Shown in pieces: positions 57,368 through 64,000 of a stretch of 64,000 bases of DNA. Position 1 is the stretch's first letter; each line of letters starts with the position of its first letter. Below the pieces are notes generated by a model. It did no database searches, was not told the origin of the DNA, and saw nothing but the letters and a program-made list of their open reading frames with translations. The DNA is from Streptomyces noursei ATCC 11455 (GTDB lineage: Bacteria; Actinomycetota; Actinomycetes; Streptomycetales; Streptomycetaceae). The position numbers and the translations under genes were made by a program. Where the stretch lies: contig NZ_CP011533.1 in assembly GCF_001704275.1 (NCBI RefSeq), forward strand, positions 3,906,001-3,970,000, read 5' to 3'.

Positions 57368-59586
57368 CCACCAACAGGGAGCCGGACGGGCTCGCGGAGC
57401 TGCTCCCGCAGTGGCACCGGCTGCGCGACTCCGAGGACCCCGCGCGCGGCGAGCCCCTGCGGGCGCTGCTGGCGGTGATCGCCGAGCAGGTGGACCGGGT
57501 CCGGGACGGCGTCGCCCAGCAGTACGACGACTGGTTCGTGGAGACCGCGGCGGAATGGGTGCTGCCCTACCTCGGCGACCTGGTGGGCTACCGTCCGCTG
57601 CCCGGCTACGAGCGGGTGCTGGCCACCGGGCTGCGGGACGGCGGACTGCCGGACTCCTCGCGGCGGCGGCTGGCGGAGGCGCTGGCGCCGCGCCGCGACG
57701 TGGCCGCCACGGTCGGCAACCGGCGGCGCAAGGGCACCCTGGCGCTGCTGGAGGAGCTGTCCGAGGAGGTGGCGGGCTGGCCGGCGCGGGCGGTGGAGTT
57801 CTCCCGGCTGGTCGCCCACCAGCAGCCGGTGCGGCTCTACGGCTCGGCCACCGAGGCGGCCGACGCCCGACGGCGCGGGCGCGGCCGGCTGGTGGACGTC
57901 CGGGACGGCGCGGCGCTGGACCTGGCCGGCGGCCCGTTCGGCACCGTCGCCCGCGCGGTGGACGTGCGGCGGGTCGCCTCCCGCCACTCCCAAGGGGGTT
58001 ACTCGCCGGCCGGCGTCGGCCTGTTCGTCTGGCGGCTGAAGCCGTACGCGGTGACCCGGGCGCCGGCGTACTGCCTGGACCGGGCCCGCAACCTCTACAC
58101 CTTCTCGATCCTCGGCAACGACTCTCCGCTGGTGACCCGCCCGGAGCCGGAGCCGTCGGCGACCCACCTCGCCACGGTCGACAACGTCCCGGCGCTGATC
58201 ACCCGCCGCCAGCTGCACGACCGGCTCGCGGACTACTACGGCCCGGGCAAGAGCTTCGTCATCCGGCGGGACGGCGAGGACCGGCCGGTCCCGCTCGCCG
58301 ACATCGTCGTCGCCGACCTCGGCCAGTGGCGCTACCGGCCCGGGCGCGGCCAGATCGCCGTCGACCCGGAGCTGGGGCGGATGGCGTTCGGCGCCCGCTC
58401 GGCACCGCGGCAGGGCGTCTGGGTGGACTACCACTACGGCTTCGGCGACGACCTGGGCGGCGGGGAGTACGTCCGCGAGCGCGGCGGGACGGGGATCCCC
58501 CCGGTCGACGACCGGGGCAGGGCGACCCCGCCGGGCGCCGCCGTCTACCGCGTCGGCCCCGGCGCGCCGTTCCACCGGATCACGGACGCCTACGCGGCCT
58601 GGCAGCACGACCGGCGCACCGGCGCCTGCGGCCCCGATGGCGTCATCGAGATCACCCACAGCGGCGCCTACCAGGAGCAGTTGGACTTCGACCTGGAGCC
58701 GGACGACCGGCTGGAGCTGCGCGCCGCCGAGGGCACCCGCCCGGTGATCCGGCTGCTGGACTGGTACAGCAACCGCCCGGACGCGCTCAACATCCGCGCC
58801 GTGGACGCGGAGTGCGCGCCCGGCCGTCGGCCCCGCATGGTGCTGGACGGGCTGCTGGTCACCGGCCGCGGCCTCAACGTCACCGGACCGCTGGGGTCGT
58901 TGGTGCTGCGGCACTGCACCCTCGTGCCGGGCTGGTCGCTGGAACCGGAGTGCCACCCGGCCTCCCCCGAGGAGCCGAGCCTGGTCCTGGACCGCACGAC
59001 GGCCTGTGTGGAGATCGACCGCACGATCCTCGGCACCATCGAGGTGATCGGCGACGAGGTCGGCACCGACCCGCTCCCGATCCACCTGCGCGACAGCATC
59101 CTGGACGCCACCGGCACCGACCGGGCGGCACTGTCGGCACCGGACTGCCGCCACGCGCACGCGGAGTTGTCCGCGCACCGCACCACGGTCCTCGGCGAGG
59201 TGCACGTCCACGCCGTGCGGCTCGCCGAGAACAGCCTGTTCACCGGGCGGGTGCGGGTGGCCCGGCGCGGCGTGGGCTGTGTCCGCTTCAGCTACCTCCC
59301 GCCCGGGTCGCGGACCCCGCGCCGCTACCGCTGCCAGCCGGACCTGGTCGGCCCCGGTGAAACCGCCCGGGTCCGTCCGCAGCTGCGCAGCGAGCGCTAC
59401 GGCACGCCGTGGTACGGGCAGTTGGCGGCGGGCTGCGCCGAGGAGATCGTCCGCGGCGCGGAGGACGGCGCGGAACTGGGCGCGTACCACGACCTCTACC
59501 TGCCGCAGCGCACGGACAGCCTGCGGGCCCGGCTCGCGGAGTACACCCCGGCGGGCACCGACGCGGGGATCGTGTTCGTCACTTGA
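57364..59586 (+). CDS. Phage tail gpI-like baseplate protein with beta-helix region
   Basis: 740 residues. The N-terminal 120 residues match tail protein I: LAELLPQWHRLRDSEDPARGEPLRALLAVIAEQVDRVRDG, then QQYDDWFVETAAEWVLPYLGDLVGYRPLPGYERV. After a middle domain, 420-740 is rich in short strands and turns (GLNVTGPLGSLVLRHCTLVPGW, then TACVEIDRTILGTIEVIG), as in parallel beta-helix or receptor-binding proteins. It is a candidate for the receptor-binding or fibre-anchoring part of the particle, since no separate fibre gene is seen. ATGA overlap upstream; a 99-base gap follows before the DUF6519 gene. Confidence 0.8.
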   Translation: MTTNREPDGLAELLPQWHRLRDSEDPARGEPLRALLAVIAEQVDRVRDGVAQQYDDWFVETAAEWVLPYLGDLVGYRPLPGYERVLATGLRDGGLPDSSRRRLAEALAPRRDVAATVGNRRRKGTLALLEELSEEVAGWPARAVEFSRLVAHQQPVRLYGSATEAADARRRGRGRLVDVRDGAALDLAGGPFGTVARAVDVRRVASRHSQGGYSPAGVGLFVWRLKPYAVTRAPAYCLDRARNLYTFSILGNDSPLVTRPEPEPSATHLATVDNVPALITRRQLHDRLADYYGPGKSFVIRRDGEDRPVPLADIVVADLGQWRYRPGRGQIAVDPELGRMAFGARSAPRQGVWVDYHYGFGDDLGGGEYVRERGGTGIPPVDDRGRATPPGAAVYRVGPGAPFHRITDAYAAWQHDRRTGACGPDGVIEITHSGAYQEQLDFDLEPDDRLELRAAEGTRPVIRLLDWYSNRPDALNIRAVDAECAPGRRPRMVLDGLLVTGRGLNVTGPLGSLVLRHCTLVPGWSLEPECHPASPEEPSLVLDRTTACVEIDRTILGTIEVIGDEVGTDPLPIHLRDSILDATGTDRAALSAPDCRHAHAELSAHRTTVLGEVHVHAVRLAENSLFTGRVRVARRGVGCVRFSYLPPGSRTPRRYRCQPDLVGPGETARVRPQLRSERYGTPWYGQLAAGCAEEIVRGAEDGAELGAYHDLYLPQRTDSLRARLAEYTPAGTDAGIVFVT

Positions 59587-59685
59587 GCCGCCGACCACCC
59601 CGACGCCCGCCCACCGAACGCCCGTTGCGCCGCCGCACCGCCCACCACCGACCGCCAGAGCTTCCGTACGAGGGGGACCCCTTCC

Positions 59686-61299
59686 ATGCACGCTGACCTC
59701 TCCCGCATCACCCACCGGCCGGAGCGCCACTACTCCGCGGTGGTGGCGCAGCAGGGCCGGGTCCAGCTGGACGCCGACGCCAACGAGCAGACCGCCATCC
59801 AGCTGTTCCAGGCCCGCACCCTGGCCGCCGACCTGATCGGCGCGCACGGCGGGCCGCACGGCGCCACCGGCTTCAAGATCGACCTCCGGGGCGGCCCGCA
59901 CGAGCTGGACGACCTCGTCATCGGCGGCGGCCGCTACTACGTCGACGGGATCCTGTGCGACGCCACCCGCCCGCGGCCGGGAACACCGGTGCCGACGGCC
60001 ACCGCCCCCAAGAAGGAGGGCGGGGAGGACGAGGAGGAGGCGGACGGCGACGCCCCCACCACCCCCGCCGTGTCCGAGACCTGGACGTACTGGGACCAGC
60101 CGGACGGCCACCGCGACCCGGAGCGCCCCGGCGACCGGCTGCCCTCCCACTTCCCGTACCTGGTCTATCTGAAGGTGTGGGAGCGGCTGGTCACCGCCGC
60201 CGAGGACCCGGCGCTGCGCGAGGTGGCGCTGGGCGCCGCACTGCCGGACACCGCGGCCCGCGCCAAGGTGGTCTGGCAGGTGCTGCCGCTGCCGGCGTCC
60301 GAGCTGGGGCTGGACGGCGACAACCCGCCGGCCGACGACATCCGCACCGCGTTCGACCGCTGGGCGCGGCAGGCCGCCGCCCCCGGCTGCCGGCTGGCCG
60401 CCCGCAGCGAACGCCCCGACCACGCCGACGACGACCCCTGCCTGGTCGCGCCCGAGGCCCGCTACCGCGGCCCGGAGAACCAGCTGTACCGGGTCGAGGT
60501 GCACGAGGGCGGCACCGCCAAGGACGCCACCTTCAAGTGGTCCCGGGAGAACGGCTCGCCCACCTTCCCGGTCGACGAACTCGACGGCACCTGGGTGCAG
60601 TTGGCATCCCTGGCCAACGACGACAAGCTCTCCCTCCACGTCGGCGACTGGGTCGAGTTCGTGGACACCGGATACGCCAGCCGGGGCGAGGCGGCGCCGC
60701 TGCTGCGGGTGGCGGAGGTCGATCTGCCCGGCCGCCGGGTACGGCTCTCCGACGAGCCCGCGCCGGGCGTGGGCCGTCGCCCCGAACTGCACCCGTTCCT
60801 GCGCCGCTGGGACCACCAGGAGGCCGGCCGGAAGACGGTGCGCCGCGGCGACCGGCCCGGGCGGCTCCGGCACGGCGCGGTCCCGGTGGAGGAGGGCGGC
60901 TGGCTGCCGCTGGAGGACGGCGTCGAGGTCTACTTCGAGGCCGGCGGCAACTACCGCACCGGCGACTTCTGGCTGATCCCGGCCCGCACCGCCACCGGCG
61001 GCGTCGAGTGGCCCACCGACCGGGCGCGCCGCCCGCTGCTCCAGCACCCTTCCGGCATCGTCGTGCACCACGCGCCGCTGGCCTGGGTGCACGGCGAACA
61101 GGCCGTGCCCGACCTGCGGTTCGCGTTCCGCCCGCTGGCGACCGGCATCCAGGCGGCGGACGCCGCGCAGCCCCAGGGGTCCGGCGGCGTCGGGACGCTG
61201 TCGACCGGCGCGGCGGGCGGGGCCGGCCCGAAGCAGCCCCGGTCGCAGACCACCGCGGAGGCCGAGGCGCAGGTGGACGAGCAGGGGGTGGCGGACTGA
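59686..61299 (+). CDS. DUF6519 family eCIS protein
   Basis: 537 residues. MHADLSRITHRPERHYSAVVAQQGRVQLDADANEQTAI is the characteristic start of DUF6519 proteins, found in injection-system clusters after the gpI-like gene. The body is strand-rich with a Glu-rich insert (about 105-120) and a second conserved stretch (YRVEVHEGG... FKWSRENGSPTF). It may be a surface or fibre-like component; function is unknown. ATG with GAGGGGG site. The stop overlaps the amidase start (TGATG). Confidence 0.8.
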   Translation: MHADLSRITHRPERHYSAVVAQQGRVQLDADANEQTAIQLFQARTLAADLIGAHGGPHGATGFKIDLRGGPHELDDLVIGGGRYYVDGILCDATRPRPGTPVPTATAPKKEGGEDEEEADGDAPTTPAVSETWTYWDQPDGHRDPERPGDRLPSHFPYLVYLKVWERLVTAAEDPALREVALGAALPDTAARAKVVWQVLPLPASELGLDGDNPPADDIRTAFDRWARQAAAPGCRLAARSERPDHADDDPCLVAPEARYRGPENQLYRVEVHEGGTAKDATFKWSRENGSPTFPVDELDGTWVQLASLANDDKLSLHVGDWVEFVDTGYASRGEAAPLLRVAEVDLPGRRVRLSDEPAPGVGRRPELHPFLRRWDHQEAGRKTVRRGDRPGRLRHGAVPVEEGGWLPLEDGVEVYFEAGGNYRTGDFWLIPARTATGGVEWPTDRARRPLLQHPSGIVVHHAPLAWVHGEQAVPDLRFAFRPLATGIQAADAAQPQGSGGVGTLSTGAAGGAGPKQPRSQTTAEAEAQVDEQGVAD

Positions 61300-62342
61300 T
61301 GGCCACGCCGCTGACCGGCAGCCAGTTGCTGGCCGCGCTGCGCGCGGAGGGGCTGGTCGTCCACGAGGTCCGCGACTGGCGCCGGCACAACCGGAACACC
61401 AAGGGCCACTGGGGCCCGATGAACGGGGTGGTCGTCCACCACACCGCCACCGAGGGCACCGAGCCCTCGGTGGACCTCTGCTACGACGGGCGCCCGGACC
61501 TGCCGGGGCCGCTCTGCCACGGCGTGATCGACAAGGCCGGCGAGGTGTATCTGGTCGGCAACGGCCGCGCCAACCACGCCGGCCTCGGCGACCGCGACGT
61601 CCTCCAGGCGGTGATCGACGAGGTCGAGCTCCCCGAGGACCGGCTCGCCGACACCGACGGCAACCGCCACTTCTACGGCTTCGAGTGCATCAACCTCGGC
61701 GACGGCCAGGACCCGTGGCCGGAGGCCCAGTTGTCGGCGGTGGAGAAGGCCGCGGCGGCGATCTGCCGGGCGCACGGGTGGGGCGAGCGCTCGGTGATCG
61801 GCCACAAGGAATGGCAACCGGGGAAGATCGATCCGCTCGGCTTCACCATGGACGCGCTGCGCGACCGCATCAAGTCCCGCCTCGCCGAACCGCCGGAGGG
61901 CCCGGTGGACCCGGTGGACCCGGCCGGGGGCGCCCAGGGGGCGGGGCCCGGCACCGGTCCGACCGCGGCGAACGGCAGCCGCGGCAGCGCCGGTGACGTC
62001 GGAGCCGCCGGTGGCACCGGCGGCGCTCCCGACGACGGCCGCACCCCACCCGTCCCACCGATGCCGCAACACCCGCCCTACGAGCCGTTCCCCGGCGGCG
62101 GGTTCTTCCGCCCCGGGGCTCGCGACCCGGTGATCGCGGCGATGGGCGAGCGGCTGATCGCCGAGGGCTGCGACCACTACCGGCAGGGCCCCGGCCCGGA
62201 GTGGAACGAGGCCCACCGCAAGTCGTACGCCTCCTGGCAACGCAAACTCGGCTTCCACGGCAAGGACGCGGACGGCGTCCCGGGCCGCGTCACCTGGGAC
62301 CGCCTCCGCGTACCGAACACACAGGCCCGACCGCCCGGTTGA
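61299..62342 (+). CDS. N-acetylmuramoyl-L-alanine amidase (PGRP/amidase_2) with C-terminal peptidoglycan-binding domain
   Basis: 347 residues. The N-terminal amidase_2 domain has zinc ligands H47 or H48 (VVVHHTAT), H169 (GHKEWQPG) and the acidic partner D178 (GKIDPLGF). A Pro/Gly linker (about 205-265) leads to a peptidoglycan-binding-like region (about 275-345, SYASWQRKLGF). It cleaves the amide bond between muramic acid and the stem peptide. No signal peptide is visible. It is coupled to the last eCIS gene, which suggests delivery with, or release of, the particle rather than ordinary export. Last gene of the operon. Confidence 0.9.
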   Translation: MATPLTGSQLLAALRAEGLVVHEVRDWRRHNRNTKGHWGPMNGVVVHHTATEGTEPSVDLCYDGRPDLPGPLCHGVIDKAGEVYLVGNGRANHAGLGDRDVLQAVIDEVELPEDRLADTDGNRHFYGFECINLGDGQDPWPEAQLSAVEKAAAAICRAHGWGERSVIGHKEWQPGKIDPLGFTMDALRDRIKSRLAEPPEGPVDPVDPAGGAQGAGPGTGPTAANGSRGSAGDVGAAGGTGGAPDDGRTPPVPPMPQHPPYEPFPGGGFFRPGARDPVIAAMGERLIAEGCDHYRQGPGPEWNEAHRKSYASWQRKLGFHGKDADGVPGRVTWDRLRVPNTQARPPG

Positions 62343-62484
62343 GGGGACGGGGCGACGGGCGGATCGTGGGGGTAGCCCTACCCGGAGCCCGGCGGACAGC
62401 AGGATCGTCCCGGCCGGTCGCCGCCGGACATGCTGGGACCCGGCACATGCCGCTGATTCCCAGGATTTCCGGAGGCGTTGACTC

Positions 62485-63660
62485 GTGCGTGAACAAGCAG
62501 GACAGAGGTCCCGTTCGTCCGGGCGACGGTCGGGCGGCGGTCGGCGCAGGGCCGTGACGGCCGCCGCCGCGGTGGCCGTCGGCGTGGTGGCGGTGGGCGC
62601 TCCGGCGTCGCCCGCGGCGTCGGCGGCACCGGCCTCCGCGCCGCACTCCGTGCAGAAGCAACTGAACCGACTGGTACGCGAGGACGGTGTGCCCGCTGCG
62701 CTGGCGAGCGTCCAAGACCGCCACGGTCACACCCGTCTCTACACCACGGGCGTCGGCGACGTGGCCACGGGCGCGAAGGTCCCCAGGGACGGCCAGGTCC
62801 GCATCGGCAGCAACACCAAGACCTTCACGGCCGTGGTCGTGCTGCAACTGGTCGCCGAGGGCAAGGTCGGACTCGACGCTTCCGTCGACACCTACCTGCC
62901 CGGCCTGTTGCGCGGGGACGGCATCGACGGCCGCCGCATCACCGTCCGCCAACTCCTCCAGCACACCAGCGGGCTTCCCAGCTACGTGGACCACCTCGGC
63001 GACGACATCCGCTTCTACGAGCCCGGCGAACTCCTGGACCTCGCCCTGAAGCACAAGGCCCACTTCGCCCCCGGAGCGAAGTGGGAGTACAACAACACGA
63101 ACTACCTCGTGGCGGGCCTGCTCGTCCAGAAGGTCACCGGCCACACCGTCGCCGAAGAGATCGACCGCCGCGTCGTCCGACGCATCGGCCTGCGCCACAC
63201 CTACTTCCCCGCGCCCGGCGACACGACCATCCGGGAGCGCCACCCCAAGGGCTACTACCAGGAGTCGGCGGGCGCACCCCTGGTCGACGCCACGGAATGG
63301 GACCCGTCCTGGGCATGGGCGGCAGGCCAGATGATCTCCACCAACTCCGACCTCGACCGCTTCTTCAGCGCGCTGCTGTCCGGCCGCCTCCTGCCGAAGG
63401 CCCAGCTCGACCAGATGCGCACCACCGTCTCCGCCGCCTCCCCGTTCCCCGCCGGTGCCCGCTACGGCCTGGGCATCGTGAGCAGACCGCTGTCGTGCGG
63501 CGGCGTCTACTGGGGCCACGGCGGCAGCATGACGGGATACGAGACCCGAGGCGGCGTCACCGGGAACGGCCGCGCCGCCAACGTCACGGTGACCACGCAG
63601 CCGAGCCGGACGGCCAAGGAACACATGGACAGCGTGGTGGACGCGGCCCTGTGCCGCTGA
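62485..63660 (+). CDS. Secreted class-C beta-lactamase-type serine hydrolase (D-Ala-D-Ala carboxypeptidase-like)
   Basis: 391 residues from a GTG with GGAGG 9 bases upstream. An Arg-rich start with RRRAVTAAAAVAVGV and ASA signal cleavage suggests export (possibly Tat). Catalytic motifs: S109-N-T-K112, Y202-N-N204, and the H345-G-G motif. The family includes DD-carboxypeptidases, D-aminopeptidases and esterases; most streptomycetes have many. It lies after the amidase but with its own 142-base spacer and hairpin terminator, so it need not belong to the injection system, though both act on cell-wall peptides. Confidence 0.9.
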   Translation: MREQAGQRSRSSGRRSGGGRRRAVTAAAAVAVGVVAVGAPASPAASAAPASAPHSVQKQLNRLVREDGVPAALASVQDRHGHTRLYTTGVGDVATGAKVPRDGQVRIGSNTKTFTAVVVLQLVAEGKVGLDASVDTYLPGLLRGDGIDGRRITVRQLLQHTSGLPSYVDHLGDDIRFYEPGELLDLALKHKAHFAPGAKWEYNNTNYLVAGLLVQKVTGHTVAEEIDRRVVRRIGLRHTYFPAPGDTTIRERHPKGYYQESAGAPLVDATEWDPSWAWAAGQMISTNSDLDRFFSALLSGRLLPKAQLDQMRTTVSAASPFPAGARYGLGIVSRPLSCGGVYWGHGGSMTGYETRGGVTGNGRAANVTVTTQPSRTAKEHMDSVVDAALCR

Positions 63661-63687
63661 ACCGAACGACCCCCGGACACGGAAAAG

Positions 63688-63722
63688 GCCGGGTGACCCT
63701 CCCCCACAGAGGGCCACCCGGC
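63688..63722 (+). terminator. Terminator after the serine hydrolase gene
   Basis: 14-bp stem (63688-63701 with 63709-63722) with one A-C mismatch, 7-nt loop, followed by GTCTTTC. 28 bases after the stop codon. Confidence 0.75.
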
Positions 63723-63853
63723 GTCTTTCATGCGGCGGGACGAGATGACCCCCACGTCACCTCGTCCGCCTCATCCGGCGTTCCGATGGGCCCGGGTCCC
63801 GACCGCCGCCGCGGTCGGTCCACCGGTGCACACCGTGCGGTTCGCCGGACGGA

Positions 63854-64000
63854 TCAGAGGCCCTGCACCGGAAGGGCGGGCACCGCCGGGATGTTGGCGG
63901 CGTTGGTCAGGTCGGCGACGTTGGCGGGCACGACCGGGGCCAGGCCCTGGGCGCCGGCGACGGCGGCGGTCGCGGTGCCCTTGGCGTCCGTCACCACGAC
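63854..64000 (-). CDS. C-terminal end of an unidentified protein (start outside window)
   Basis: 49 codons ending at a TGA at 63856-63854. The visible sequence (VVVTDAKGTATAAVAG near the window edge, then VVPANVADLTNAANIPAVPALPVQGL at the end) is Ala/Val/Pro-rich with no charge and fits the end of a secreted or surface protein. Too little is seen for a family. Confidence 0.6.
   Translation of the reverse strand, partial: VVVTDAKGTATAAVAGAQGLAPVVPANVADLTNAANIPAVPALPVQGL

Noticed and set aside
49863..62258. Long minus-strand frames across the baseplate genes
   Set aside because: Opposite strand of well-identified structural genes, no motifs, no ribosome sites.
31642..62342. Prophage interpretation
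   Set aside because: No capsid, portal, terminase, integrase, lysogeny genes or att repeats seen; the presence of DUF4255, AAA+ ATPase and DUF4157 proteins fits an eCIS.

Overview
The window looks like a stretch of a Streptomyces (or close relative) chromosome. The DNA is very G+C-rich with strong third-position bias, genes are packed in translationally coupled runs, and the backbone is a familiar Streptomyces core neighbourhood: glycine-betaine genes, mdh, DUF3017-folD, purH-purN, the DUF6350 membrane protein and sucC-sucD. I saw no tRNA, rRNA, CRISPR array, insertion sequence, integrase or plasmid origin.

Layout. 1-3452 (+): the 3' end of a Pls/PosA-type nonribosomal peptide synthetase and a BPL_N-domain protein. 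3530-11160 (-): one operon for making and importing glycine betaine (aldehyde dehydrogenase, choline dehydrogenase, ABC ATPase, a coupled 56-codon ORF, a fused double permease, a lipoprotein binding protein). 11384-13116 (+): a secreted protein, a Uma2-family protein and a DUF5988-like small protein. 13161-16269 (-): a tight three-gene operon in which a membrane protein and the next small protein share a Gly-Asp-His-Asn motif resembling bacterial amyloid-signalling motifs. 16508-20691 (-): mdh, icd, DUF3017, folD. 20938-22411 (+): two Pro/Gln/Tyr-rich membrane proteins. 22502-24714 (-): purN-purH. 24992-28677: membrane protein, DUF6350 protein (-) and a sigma-factor-like protein (+). 28761-30845 (-): sucC-sucD.

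31642-62342 (+) is a complete-looking extracellular-type contractile injection system (eCIS): sheath, tube, cap-type DUF4255 protein, AAA+ ATPase, tube-initiation protein, LysM protein, hub, gpV-type spike, PAAR-like tip, gp25, two large baseplate proteins, gpI-like protein, DUF6519 protein and a peptidoglycan amidase. Nearly every junction from the DUF4255 gene on is a start/stop overlap or a short gap. Capsid, terminase and integrase genes are absent, so this is an injection machine and not a prophage. Inside the operon sits a 2276-residue DUF4157 (eCIS core) protein with a swapped-looking, lower-G+C C-terminal domain (HNH-like nuclease by motif), followed at once by a SUKH-like immunity gene. 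I read this as a polymorphic toxin/immunity cargo module built into the injection machine.

62485-63660 (+) is a secreted class-C beta-lactamase-type serine hydrolase, and the right edge holds the C-terminus of a minus-strand protein. Other unexplained structure: four copies of a 32-nt palindromic element, two of them inverted inside a baseplate gene; a 79-bp inverted duplication within the DUF6350 gene; a possible 46-codon leader ORF before the sheath; and several long perfect hairpins at operon ends.
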